Shown in pieces: positions 37,901 to 45,921 of a DNA stretch of 64,000 nt (its first letter is position 1; each line of letters opens with the position of its first letter). This DNA is from Rhodopirellula baltica SH 1 (lineage in GTDB: Bacteria > Planctomycetota > Planctomycetia > Pirellulales > Pirellulaceae). The notes below the pieces were generated by a model that worked only from the letters and a program-made list of their open reading frames with translations, did not search any database and was not told the origin of the DNA. Where the stretch lies: the NCBI RefSeq assembly GCF_000196115.1, contig NC_005027.1:62001-126000 (forward strand), read 5' to 3'. A program made the position numbers and the translations under genes.

Positions 37901-38087
37901 GATGACGTCCTTGACTTTGGTCGCATCGATGTTGCCGCTTTCCTTCCAACTCGCACCGGGCAATGAAGCGATGATTCCGCTTGCTCGCGCGTTGCTGGGC
38001 GGCATGGTGGTTTCGACGCTGCTGACGCTGATCTTGGTTCCATGCGTCTACATGTTGCTACATCGCAAACAAACCGTTCCGGTCTAA
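34941..38087 (+). CDS. RND efflux transporter permease
   Basis: 1,048 residues, the full length of the AcrB/CzcA family, with two repeats of a periplasmic domain plus helices. It would use proton flow to expel small molecules. N-terminus SLIQFSLRNRFAVLAASIAL and the ILPDFKKPVV start are typical. TM4 reads GTVVDAGIVVVENV with one Asp (about residue 406) where drug pumps usually have DD and metal pumps DG. The C-terminal helices contain MMGTLMMIGVVVNNSILLVE and AQVRLRPILMTSLTLVASML. It pairs with the adaptor upstream and the divergent TolC. Substrate cannot be assigned. Confidence 0.95.
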   Translation: MSLIQFSLRNRFAVLAASIALCVLGATVIPGITIDILPDFKKPVVVSFFSYPGLPTLDMEKSVTSRVERALTLAGKIEHQESRTVPGAAVIKVFFQPGADPSSAMNDIVNLEASDMFHLPPGIEWPFTLRSEPSNLPVVLAAISGEGLSESELYSIGYYAVRNKMGGLKGVQIPHPFGGKFRQMMVYVDPVKLQAYHISATDVVDALKKSNLVLAGGTATMGGTDYQIHPRNTLPDIEEIAAIPIAVRDDRPIFIRDVATVKDDAALQYNIVRVNGNRSVYCPLLREPGENTIAVVDRIYDGIADEIPKMKERGDIPEATDVTLVSDQSIYIRKAMSNLLSQIGLGSVLVALVVMIFLRRLLPTVIIVSTILLAILIGALGFAFSGQTINVMTLGGIALAIGTVVDAGIVVVENVIRHGRMGKSPMEAAREGTQEVSGAILAGTITTLAVFLPAIFLTGMIKYLFAPLSLAATLTIGASYILALTVVPAMCATFVRERVQAKASGKQASDEQPTSTKPSGLYGRVLSTAMHAPALSAIVIIIGVGASFLLLPKIGTELFPNVDSGSFEIRLKTVPGTALPKTEELVAKIEDTIKEVIPSESIDTIISNIGLPVGKGAGFSTVLSSNSGPDTAYLIVNLKQENRRVGTQEYIDTLREQLNAKFPLEQFMFVSGGIVNMALNEGVPTPISVQISAGTLQQCRDAAERIVREISPIEGTRDVQIAQSLDYPQFDVQVDRTRAKYLGLDQEKVAQTVLTALGSSVGYSPTIWIDPKSGVDFFMGVQYASNQFQSLDELRNMPLSLDTPDGPITIPLSNIATVNRVTIPGEIAHYNISRVNDIHVNVAGRDLGSVAADIDAVIADMEFENGVSVALRGPIEKMRGGMNMLGTGLAVATLLVYLVLMAQFRSFLDPLIIMLSVPLGIGGVLISLYLTDTYLNIQSMMGTLMMIGVVVNNSILLVEFANQRLAAGVSPHEAALSAAQVRLRPILMTSLTLVASMLPLSFQLAPGNEAMIPLARALLGGMVVSTLLTLILVPCVYMLLHRKQTVPV

Positions 38088-38163
38088 ACCATTGGTATTG
38101 GCTTCCAGTCTGTGATTGCACTGACCACGAACTGAAGGCTGATCCGCCATTCAACAGCGCAAC

Positions 38164-38199
38164 AAAAAACCACCGACACGACTGAGTCGTGCCGGTGGT
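38164..38199 (-). terminator. Rho-independent terminator of the Cys-rich gene
   Basis: Minus-strand stem of 15 base pairs with one mismatch (arms 38185-38199 and 38169-38183) and a single-base central gap, followed by TTTTTT. It lies 35 bases after the stop at 38235. The convergent RND gene ends at 38087. Confidence 0.85.
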
Positions 38200-38234
38200 A
38201 TGCGTTCCGAACGTTGGTGACGCTGGAAAATTTT

Positions 38235-38909
38235 CTATCGAACGAGGACTTCAACCGAAGTTTCGATCAGATCGTCTTCCGCTTGGAGCGACGTCTTGTT
38301 GGGGTTCGTGATCGTGACCCAACCTTCAGCGTCGGGCTCAGCACGGCTGATTGCCGAGGCCAATGCGACGGACTCTTGTTGATCCAATTGGATCGTTTCG
38401 CCCGCGTTGTTGGCGAAAGCGGCTGGCGGCAATGAAGCTGCGGCTTCGTTGCTGGCACAACATCCGATGTCGCAACCGCCCACGTCACAACCGGAATCAC
38501 AATTTCCGGCGGCACAGCAGCCATCATTGCAACCTTTGCCACAACCAAAGATGCCACGGGCGCGATGACGGCAATCCGGGCAACAGGCGATAGCGGACCA
38601 ATCGTAGGTGCAGACCGTTTCCTTCTTCTTGTCCGTGACCAGTTTTTTGATCGTGCGAACCTTGCCGCACTTTTTCAGCGGGCCGCATTCCCATGGAAAA
38701 CGCAGGGGTGGAATGCAGATGGTTTCGCATTCAACGTCAAAGCACGTGACGTCCACTTCTTCTTTTTCGACTTCGACAACGCAGCGTCCGGCTTGGCAGA
38801 AGCAGCAGGCGGGTCCGAATGCACTGGCGGTGCTTGAGAAGACGACCGAAGCGGTCAACGCGAACAGTCCCAGCAACGCGATGCGACCGAATTGAATGGA
38901 TCGGCTCAT
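38235..38909 (-). CDS. Cys-rich secreted planctomycete protein, function unknown
   Basis: 224 residues with a Sec signal (IALLGLFALTASVVFSSTASA). The mature part has an unusually high Cys content: ACCFCQAGRCVVEVEKEEVD, CFDVECETICIPPLRFPWEC, ACCPDCRHRARGIFGCGKGC, then a Cys/Gly cluster CNDGCCAAGNCDSGCDVGGC. The C-terminal 70 residues lack Cys and contain LDQQESVALASAISRAE. Such proteins recur in planctomycetes and may belong to their proteinaceous, disulfide-rich wall, but this is inference. A good terminator follows. It may be co-oriented with the porin gene, separated by about 98 bases and a hairpin. Confidence 0.85.
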   Translation of the reverse strand: MSRSIQFGRIALLGLFALTASVVFSSTASAFGPACCFCQAGRCVVEVEKEEVDVTCFDVECETICIPPLRFPWECGPLKKCGKVRTIKKLVTDKKKETVCTYDWSAIACCPDCRHRARGIFGCGKGCNDGCCAAGNCDSGCDVGGCDIGCCASNEAAASLPPAAFANNAGETIQLDQQESVALASAISRAEPDAEGWVTITNPNKTSLQAEDDLIETSVEVLVR

Positions 38910-38940
38910 TTGAAATTCCTTTTTCAGTTCTGTGCGGTTT

Positions 38941-38969
38941 GTGTGCGGGGCTGAGGTTCAGCCCCGCAC
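38941..38969 (-). terminator. hairpin between porin and Cys-rich genes
   Basis: Perfect 13-bp stem (TGTGCGGGGCTGA / TCAGCCCCGCACA) with a 3-base loop, 39 bases after the porin stop and about 30 bases before the Cys-rich start. The minus strand has no T tract after it, so it may be a weak terminator, an attenuator or an mRNA-stability hairpin. Confidence 0.55.
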
Positions 38970-39007
38970 AAAGAATGGTTTTGGATCAACGCTTCGTTTC
39001 AATCAAC

Positions 39008-40708
39008 TCAGAAATCGATCATGAAGCGAGTTCCGAAGATCAGGAAGTTTCCCGCGTTTACGGGTGCGTCGAGTGGATTGTCACCGTTGGCCGCCAATCC
39101 ACTTTCGCTGATTTCACCCCAAACCAAGTTGTTTTGAACCTTCGAGTAAGGAGTCCAGTACCAGTTCAAGCCGGCGGTGTAGAGATTTCCGACGCCACCG
39201 TTGACACCGCCATCCGTCAGATCGAGGTGGTCGTATCGGAAAGCAAGCTGCCATGCTCCCCAACCATTGCCGCGACATCCGTTGCATCGATCGACCAAAA
39301 AGAAGTTCTCGTGTGGCTTCACGCGAGACAGCGTTCCCGTTGACCGGTTGTATGGCATGTGCTCGCCGGTCAAGAAGTACGACGCGTAGATGTAACCGCC
39401 GTGGAAGAACAGGTTGTCATCCACGCCTGCCGCTGGGTCCTCCACCTGCATCGGGGTCAGGATGTATTCCCCGGTAATTTGCAGGGAGCCGAGGTTCAGG
39501 ATGTTTTCAAATCCAATGTTTTGATACCAATCTGCACCATCGATTCGACCGGTGTTCAACCAACGCTGCGAGCTTCGTGCGAGAGGTCGAGTGCGGAAAC
39601 GACCTTCGTTGTTGTTGGTGTCATTCGCCCCGGCATTTCCATCTGGTTTCGCAACCGCACCGGCCAAACCCCAGTGCCAATATCCACGTCCGCCGCTGGT
39701 GTCGTCGTACCATGGCGATCCCCAAAGACGCGAGTAACCGCCGGCTTGGGCTGAGTCACCGATGAAACGTCCATCCGTGTTGATGTTCTCAAGGTTGTAG
39801 ATACCGTACGTCCAACAGAACGATTCCTCGTCGTTGTGGCCGTACATGGCCAAACCAAAGCGACGAGCGTCTTCGTTGAATGCTTCCACAGCCAAGGGAC
39901 GTTCCGCAAACACGTTGTAGCGTGAACTGTTCAAGTGATCCAAACCGAGTGGCCGCTTCTGGTTCCCCAGCAACAACGTTTGGTTGTTGGGCAGGTCCGT
40001 CCAACCGAGGTAGGCGTCTTTGATCTCGGGTGTCTGCGGGTTGTTGAAATCCACCTGCAAACGGTACTTCATGTTTTGTGGAACGGTCCCCGAGATTTCC
40101 AACCGCAGACGGCGGAACGCGGTGATGTTTTCTGGACTTTGGTCCGGATCGCCGCCACTCTCAATTCGATTGATGCCAGCGTCGGTGTTGGAAAACGACC
40201 AATGATCGATGTGGACTCGGCCGCCGATCTTGATCGTTGACTTTTTCTTCTTGGCCTTGGCATCCGCAGCCAATCCGTCTTGGTAGTCCGTCCACTCTTC
40301 TTCCAACGTGTCGAGAGCTTCCAACCGCGACGCGAATGCATCCAAACGGTCTTCGAAGGACTCATCGTCGGCGAGAGCATCTTGATTCTGCTCATCATCC
40401 GCCAGCGTTTGCAAACCGGATGGTTCTTGATCAACATCGGCAGCGGTTGACTGCAAAGTGTCTTCCAGCAAACCGTCCTGAGCACTCATCGGAGCGGCGC
40501 TGTATTGGTTCGACAGCATGCCACCGAATGAGTTCAACGTCGGAGCCGACTCAGGTGCAACCAGAACGGAGTCGCTTCCTACTTGGTTCGCGGGGGTCCA
40601 CCATTCATCGGCGTTGGCAAGCGCCCCGCCGCTGGTGGCCAAACAAACCAACGCCGCTAAGGCTTGCCTGGCAACGCTTCCGCCGCGCCGCATGGATGAA
40701 GATTCCAT
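39008..40708 (-). CDS. OprP/OprO-like outer-membrane porin
   Basis: 566 residues. Signal peptide ALAALVCLATSGGALANA. Residues about 95-165 are a charged, probably helical segment (DRLDAFASRLEALDTLEEEW). The rest fits the phosphate-selective porin O/P family: KIGGRVHIDHWSF, AFRRLRLEISGTVPQNMKYR, LGNQKRPLGLDHLNSSRYNV and the last strand FLIFGTRFMIDF with a terminal Phe. It would form an outer-membrane channel; anion or phosphate preference is known for some family members but not shown here. A hairpin lies downstream. Met 6 is an alternative start. Confidence 0.9.
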   Translation of the reverse strand: MESSSMRRGGSVARQALAALVCLATSGGALANADEWWTPANQVGSDSVLVAPESAPTLNSFGGMLSNQYSAAPMSAQDGLLEDTLQSTAADVDQEPSGLQTLADDEQNQDALADDESFEDRLDAFASRLEALDTLEEEWTDYQDGLAADAKAKKKKSTIKIGGRVHIDHWSFSNTDAGINRIESGGDPDQSPENITAFRRLRLEISGTVPQNMKYRLQVDFNNPQTPEIKDAYLGWTDLPNNQTLLLGNQKRPLGLDHLNSSRYNVFAERPLAVEAFNEDARRFGLAMYGHNDEESFCWTYGIYNLENINTDGRFIGDSAQAGGYSRLWGSPWYDDTSGGRGYWHWGLAGAVAKPDGNAGANDTNNNEGRFRTRPLARSSQRWLNTGRIDGADWYQNIGFENILNLGSLQITGEYILTPMQVEDPAAGVDDNLFFHGGYIYASYFLTGEHMPYNRSTGTLSRVKPHENFFLVDRCNGCRGNGWGAWQLAFRYDHLDLTDGGVNGGVGNLYTAGLNWYWTPYSKVQNNLVWGEISESGLAANGDNPLDAPVNAGNFLIFGTRFMIDF

Positions 40709-40934
40709 CGAATTGAGACTCCGTTTTCTTGATCAATGCATCAACCAATCCTTAAGTTGATGTCGCCTTACGGAGTCTTCATCGATCGCTTATTGCGGCT
40801 TGTATGGCTGATGATTGTCGAGCGGACAAATCTCGATATTTCTTAACATTTCAATTTGCTGCATTCCGACTAACCGGCACAACCGATCCTTGGCGTGCCG
40901 GAACAATCCCTACAACTGAATCACCGCGGCAAAC

Positions 40935-42761
40935 TCATTTGCCAATTCGCGAGAGCGTGCAATAGTACGCCCCAACTTCACCCGTCGGAATTTTGAAGAC
41001 TGGAGCGAGCTGGTGTGAGCCCTTGGAAAGCTCAATTTCCATGGTCACAACACTGTCACCCTCACCCACGGTTTTGCTCGCGATGGGCTTTCCATCGACG
41101 CGAACTTCTGCCGACTGAACGGGAATCGCACGACCGTCTTGGGTTCGATATGCCGCTGACGCTCCCGGCACATCTTCACCAGCCGGTACAGCCGCCGCAA
41201 TCGCCACGCCCGATTCCTCAGGCCAACGACGCAAAGCGACCTCGAACTTTCCGGCCTCGTGAACGTTGATTGCCCAGTGACCGTTGTGCGTCAGTTCCTG
41301 CTTCTTCGCCTTCTTTGGGAAGACCGCAGCTGCGGCACGGATGGCGGATTGGTTCCATGGTGGGGCTTGGCCGATCCAGTCATGAGCGGTGAACGTGACC
41401 ACGGGATGATCGGGGTGTCCCACGGTCATCTCAGTCGTCTGTGAAAACGTGGGTTCCAGCTCCGCCCACCACGCTTCGTAGAACGCACGCATCGAAGCGA
41501 CTTGTTCGGGATGGTCGCCCGCGATGTTGTTCTCCTGGCCCGGATCGTTCGCGATGTTGTACAGTTCCTTCCCATTGATCAAACGCCATTTATCCTGCAT
41601 CACCGACGATTGACGCCACTTGATTGGGTCAATCACTCGTTGCGAATCGGTGATCAGCATCCGGTCGTTGAATGACGAATCCACCTCGTCCTTCAACAGT
41701 GAAACAATCGATGTTCCGTCGAACTTGACTGACTCAGGTGCTTCGACGCCACACATGTCCAGCAGCGTCGGAACAACATCAACTGCATGGCAAAGCGTGT
41801 TGTTGGTTCTTGATTTAGCAAAGCCGCCCTCGGGGTAGTGCATCACAAAAGGAACGCGATGGCCGCCTTCGTACGGGCTGCCTTTCTTGCCACGCATGCC
41901 AGCGTTGTAAACCGAGGCTCCACCTGCGGTCCCATTGTCCGTGGTGAAGATGAAGATCGTATTGTCATGCACGCCAAGCTCGCGAAGCAACTTGCGAGTT
42001 TGTCCGACGTTGTCGTCAACGTTCGTGATCATCCCGAAGAAGGTCGCGACGTTATCGTTCATCTCGGGATACATGTCGATGTATTTCTGCGGGGCATGCA
42101 ACGGACCGTGCGGAGCATTCGTCGCGATGTAAGCAAAGAATGGCTCATCCGCTTCCACGCATTCACGAATGAAGCGATTTCCCTCTTTGAAAAAAACGTC
42201 GGTGCAAAAGCCTTCCGCTTTGACGGCTTTTCCGTTGTGGAAATAAGAGCCATCGAAGTAAGCGTTGTCCCAGAAATCGGGTGTCTGCCCCACACCGCCT
42301 CCTCCGTGGCGGTAGACCTCGGTGAATCCGTTGTCTTCAGCTCGGTAGGGATAGTTGTCACCCAAGTGCCATTTGCCAAACATGCCTGTTTGGTAACCCG
42401 CATCACTGAAGATCTCACCAAAGGTCACCTCGTTGTCTCGCAACATCGAACGACCACTGATGGTGTGCCAAACTCCAGTTCGGTTGGTCCAGTGACCGGT
42501 CATCAACGCCGACCGGGTCGGCGAGCAGGTCGGCGCGACGTGGTAGTCGGTCAACACGGAAGATTCCGCTGCCAATGCATCAATATTTGGCGTCTGGACG
42601 ACTTTGTTTCCGGTGAATCCACAATCGCCATAACCCTGGTCATCGGTGATCACCATCACCACGTTGGGACGATCCGCCGCGCGAACGGAATGAGCCAGAG
42701 GAAGGCCCTCCCACAACGAACCTGCGAACACAAACGCCAAGCAAAACAACCAACGTGACAT
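40935..42761 (-). CDS. arylsulfatase (formylglycine-type sulfatase)
   Basis: 608 residues. Signal peptide at the N-terminus, then ADRPNVVMVITDDQGYGDCG, whose two Asp bind calcium. The sulfatase signature is CSPTRSALMTG, with C79 expected to become formylglycine. Further motifs are GKWHLGDNYPYRAED and FTTDNGTAGG. The C-terminal about 140 residues after the catalytic domain form a beta-rich extension. It hydrolyses sulfate esters, probably of polysaccharide. It is followed on the same strand by no gene, and preceded by a second sulfatase 164 bases upstream, suggesting a shared sulfated-glycan pathway. Confidence 0.95.
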   Translation of the reverse strand: MSRWLFCLAFVFAGSLWEGLPLAHSVRAADRPNVVMVITDDQGYGDCGFTGNKVVQTPNIDALAAESSVLTDYHVAPTCSPTRSALMTGHWTNRTGVWHTISGRSMLRDNEVTFGEIFSDAGYQTGMFGKWHLGDNYPYRAEDNGFTEVYRHGGGGVGQTPDFWDNAYFDGSYFHNGKAVKAEGFCTDVFFKEGNRFIRECVEADEPFFAYIATNAPHGPLHAPQKYIDMYPEMNDNVATFFGMITNVDDNVGQTRKLLRELGVHDNTIFIFTTDNGTAGGASVYNAGMRGKKGSPYEGGHRVPFVMHYPEGGFAKSRTNNTLCHAVDVVPTLLDMCGVEAPESVKFDGTSIVSLLKDEVDSSFNDRMLITDSQRVIDPIKWRQSSVMQDKWRLINGKELYNIANDPGQENNIAGDHPEQVASMRAFYEAWWAELEPTFSQTTEMTVGHPDHPVVTFTAHDWIGQAPPWNQSAIRAAAAVFPKKAKKQELTHNGHWAINVHEAGKFEVALRRWPEESGVAIAAAVPAGEDVPGASAAYRTQDGRAIPVQSAEVRVDGKPIASKTVGEGDSVVTMEIELSKGSHQLAPVFKIPTGEVGAYYCTLSRIGK

Positions 42762-42924
42762 AGCTGCGACTCAAACTGGAAGGGAACTGTGGGGAAGGGA
42801 AGCAACCGTAGCCGAACTGCGGCGAGTGTCAGGTAGCAATTCCGCCTTCCCATGGCGAAAATGCGACGTCTCGACCATTCGAGCGGCAGCCGGCTGCAAC
42901 CGCCGCTCGAATTGTGCAGCAAAT

Positions 42925-44544
42925 TTACTTTTGCGACTGCTTCGCCTTTGCATACTCATGCGAAATCTCGATCGCCTTTTGGCGATCCTCGTCACTGTAG
43001 TCCCAAAACTCCTGCACGACGTCTTCCACGGCAGGGTAGTGAGATCCATCGTCGCCAACTCGCTCGCGAAGATCGGCCAAACGCTGTTTCAGCTTTTTCG
43101 CAACTTCGGCGTATTCAGGATTGTCGATTTGGTTGACGACTTCCGTCGGATCGTTCACCAAATCATACAATTCCCAACCGGGAGGCGTTTGTTGCTTTCC
43201 TTCGTAATTGACTCCGTAGTAGTAAATCAACTTGTGAGTCTTCGTGCGGATACCAAGGTGCCCTGGATTGTCATGGTGAGCCATGTGCATCCAGTAGCGA
43301 TAATAAGCCTCCTGCTTCCATCCTTCCGGTTCCTGACCGGTCTCGCAAATCTCGCGAAAGCTTTTGCCTTGCATGTACTCGGGCGTTTCCACTCCCGCGA
43401 AAGCCAGCATGGTGGGGCCGTAGTCCACGTTTTCAACGATCGCATTGCTGCGTGATCCTGCAGGAACGGACTTGGGGTAGCGGACCAAAAACGGCATCCG
43501 TTGTGATTCGTCGTACATCCAGCGTTTGTCCATGTAGTCATGCTCCCCGAGCATGAACCCTTGGTCGCCGGTGTAAATGATCACAGTGTTGTCCATTTGT
43601 CCGGTCTCCTCCAGCTTCGCAAACAAACGAGCCAGGTTGTCGTCGACACCTTTCACACAACGCAGGTAGTGCTTCATGTAGATGTTGTATGCCTCACGTT
43701 TCGCGTCTTCGTCGCTGAGCCATGAATCGACACCGTAGTGCGACGCATAATTCCGACGTGGATTGCGGCGGCCGATGGAAGTGCCGATGTACGGCATCAT
43801 TTCGTCATTGGCACCACGAGTCGCGAGTGATCCAAATTGAGGTTGGCTCCAAAGGTTCTTTGGTTCCGGAATCGCGATCTCGGCCAAGTACTCTTCGTAA
43901 CGGGGCGCGTACTCAAAGAAGTCGTGCGGTGCCTTGTAGTGATGCATCAAAAAGAACGGCTTGCCATCTTCGCGAACTTCGTCGAACCAGTTCAGCGTGA
44001 TATCGGTGATCGCATCGGTGCTGTGCATGCCTTCTTTCTTGATCGTGTTCTTTGGCCAAGGCTTGTCTCCTTGGATTCGGAACTCGGGATCGAAGTACTT
44101 GCCTTGGCCGGGCAACACGCAGTAGTAGTCGAACGCTGCCGGTTCGGCTTTTAAGTGCCACTTGCCAATCATCGCGGTTTGGTAACCAGCCTTCTTCATC
44201 TCTTTGGCGAGATGCTGATTCTTGGGTTCAATTCGGCCGTTGAGATCAAACACACCATTCGTGTGATTGTATTGACCGGTCATGATGCAAGCCCGACTGG
44301 GCGTGCAGATCGAGTTCGTGCAGAACGCATTCTCGAACAACATGCCTTCCTTGGCCAGACGATCCAGGTTCGGCGTCGGGTCCAAGTACGCAAGGCGACT
44401 TCCGTACGCCCCGACCGCTTGGCTGGTGTGGTCATCCGACATGATGAACAAAATATTGGGTCGATCGTCGGCGACCACCCAGGGTGCCATTGCGATGGCA
44501 ATCATCCAAATCAGGGCACGTGACCCAATCAAAGTGCGTGACAT
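42925..44544 (-). CDS. sulfatase (formylglycine-type)
   Basis: 539 residues. Signal peptide ALIWMIAIAMAPWVVA, metal site DDRPNILFIMSDDHTSQ, signature CTPSRACIMTG (C80 the formylglycine precursor), GKWHLKAEP and YTGDQGFMLGEHDYMDKRWM. It resembles the heparan/choline-sulfatase-like planctomycete branch that ends in a DUF4976-type region (GWELYDLVNDPTE). Adjacent to another sulfatase and to a TIM-barrel isomerase and a reductase, fitting catabolism of sulfated sugars. Substrate is not predictable. Confidence 0.95.
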   Translation of the reverse strand: MSRTLIGSRALIWMIAIAMAPWVVADDRPNILFIMSDDHTSQAVGAYGSRLAYLDPTPNLDRLAKEGMLFENAFCTNSICTPSRACIMTGQYNHTNGVFDLNGRIEPKNQHLAKEMKKAGYQTAMIGKWHLKAEPAAFDYYCVLPGQGKYFDPEFRIQGDKPWPKNTIKKEGMHSTDAITDITLNWFDEVREDGKPFFLMHHYKAPHDFFEYAPRYEEYLAEIAIPEPKNLWSQPQFGSLATRGANDEMMPYIGTSIGRRNPRRNYASHYGVDSWLSDEDAKREAYNIYMKHYLRCVKGVDDNLARLFAKLEETGQMDNTVIIYTGDQGFMLGEHDYMDKRWMYDESQRMPFLVRYPKSVPAGSRSNAIVENVDYGPTMLAFAGVETPEYMQGKSFREICETGQEPEGWKQEAYYRYWMHMAHHDNPGHLGIRTKTHKLIYYYGVNYEGKQQTPPGWELYDLVNDPTEVVNQIDNPEYAEVAKKLKQRLADLRERVGDDGSHYPAVEDVVQEFWDYSDEDRQKAIEISHEYAKAKQSQK

Positions 44545-44607
44545 ATTCAGTTCATCTCGTGGTGGGGAAGTATGGCAGGGGTTGTCGACTTGTTGCTCAG
44601 TGGCATA

Positions 44608-44723
44608 GCAGGCTGTTCATTTAGTTGCATCTCGAATGATAACAACTAGCCGTCGGGCGCTAGCCCCGGTTGGCGTCTAATCAACCGCCGCGAACGCGGT
44701 ACGGCTCACTAAATCAACAGCCC
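44608..44723. repeat. dispersed intergenic repeat, copy 1 (about 116 bp)
   Basis: Imperfect inverted ends (GGCTGTTCATTTAGT on the left; ACTAAATCAACAGCC on the right) with a GC-rich centre containing GGTTGGCGTCTAATCAACCG. A similar copy lies at 47147-47263 in the same orientation, and half a copy at 45650-45716 is inverted. It fills the gap between the sulfatase and isomerase genes. MITE- or REP-like; no coding capacity. Confidence 0.75.
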
Positions 44724-44780
44724 GATAGGTGTTCTCGAACCACAGGCTAGAAGCCTATGCCACTTTCGGTTCCGATCATC

Positions 44781-45599
44781 TCAAGCGGTCAGGCGTTTGA
44801 ACGCTTCGATGGTGTTTCGCGCGGCGGTGTCAGAATCCGGCAACGCGAATGCTTCGGCACACAAGTAACCGTCGTAGCCGATGTCTTTGAGAGCCTGGAT
44901 GATGGGTTCGTGATTCATGTGCCCCATTCCTGCGGCTTGGCGATTTGAATCGACAAAGTGAATGTGTCCCACGTAGCCCTTGCCAGCACGAATGGCGGCG
45001 GCCAGGTCAGCTTCCTCGATATTCATGTGGAACAAATCGGCAAGCAGCTTGATGTTGTCAGTCGACAACGTCTTGCAAAACTCAACGCCTTCGTCGACCG
45101 TGCGAAGCAGGTTGGTCTCGTATCGATTCAGCGGCTCGTAGAACAACGGCACGTTGTATTGAGCAGCGTAGGGGCCCAGTTCATCAAGCGCCTCTCGCAA
45201 GAATGCCAACGCTTGATCGCGAGAGATGTCTCCGCCCCATTTTCCTTGCATGGATCCAATGATGGCGGGCGCGTTGTACTTGCCACCGAAGTCGATCATT
45301 TGTTTGACAAAGTCTCGAGCCTTTGCACGATGATCTGCTTCCGCGTGAGTAAGACTCAAACCGTGCTTGACCATTCCAGCCCCGGTGCCAACCGCGGCGA
45401 CAACCAAGCCGTGCTCTTGGAGCAGTCCCTTGAGCTCAGCCTCATCCACCGCGTTGGGTCCGGGAGCAAAAATTTCAATGGCATCAAAGCCGAGTGCTGC
45501 TGATTTTTCGCAAGCGTCTTTGAGACCGTCCCAGTAAACGAATGGACCTCCGCGAGCTTCTTCGACCAGACTGACCGTGATGGCAGATTTAAACGTCAT
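44781..45599 (-). CDS. xylose-isomerase-like TIM-barrel protein (AP endonuclease family 2 fold)
   Basis: 272 residues from the ATG at 45599; an upstream Met at 45647 adds a Pro/His-rich stretch without family features. Motifs of the sugar epimerase/isomerase fold: GFDAIEIFAPGP, APAIIGSMQGKWGG, VPLFYEPLNRYETNLLRTVD, KLLADLFHMNIEEADL, GHIHFVDSNRQAAGMGHMNH and GYLCAEAFALPDSD. Glu, Asp, His and Glu metal ligands of the family are present in these positions. Likely isomerises or epimerises a keto-sugar or hydroxypyruvate; the exact substrate is unknown. Flanked by repeats on both sides. Confidence 0.88.
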   Translation of the reverse strand: MTFKSAITVSLVEEARGGPFVYWDGLKDACEKSAALGFDAIEIFAPGPNAVDEAELKGLLQEHGLVVAAVGTGAGMVKHGLSLTHAEADHRAKARDFVKQMIDFGGKYNAPAIIGSMQGKWGGDISRDQALAFLREALDELGPYAAQYNVPLFYEPLNRYETNLLRTVDEGVEFCKTLSTDNIKLLADLFHMNIEEADLAAAIRAGKGYVGHIHFVDSNRQAAGMGHMNHEPIIQALKDIGYDGYLCAEAFALPDSDTAARNTIEAFKRLTA

Positions 45600-45921
45600 G
45601 TTGATTCTTTGTGGGGGAGATTGGTGGGGATGGATTGGATGTGGCATAGCGGACTGTTGATTTGATGAGCCGCACCGCGTTAGCGGCGGTTGTCAGACGC
45701 TAACCGGGGCTAACGCCGAATGACGCTTACTTCACCCTCCCTCAGGGAGGGTCGGCCCGCTTCGGGCCGGGGAGGGCGAACCTAAAACCCGGTGTGTAGC
45801 CCTCCCCTCGCTTCGCTCGACCCTCCCAGGGGGAGGGTGAATTTTTAAAGTAAGTGCCATTGGGCTAACGCCCTTGTGTTTCATACTTCACTGGTTGGAA
45901 GCCAATGCCACATGTCTGAAC
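45600..45921. repeat. intergenic repeat cluster: half copy plus palindromic element
   Basis: This 322-base gap has no gene. Bases 45650-45716 are an inverted half copy of the repeat at 44608 and 47147 (GACTGTTGATTTGATGAGCC). Bases 45726-45854 form a larger imperfect palindrome: ends CTTACTTCACCCTCCC and GGGAGGGTGAATTTTTAAAG, with internal hairpins CCCTCCCTCAGGGAGGG and CGGCCCGCTTCGGGCCG. The transcript of this region would be highly structured. Confidence 0.75.
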
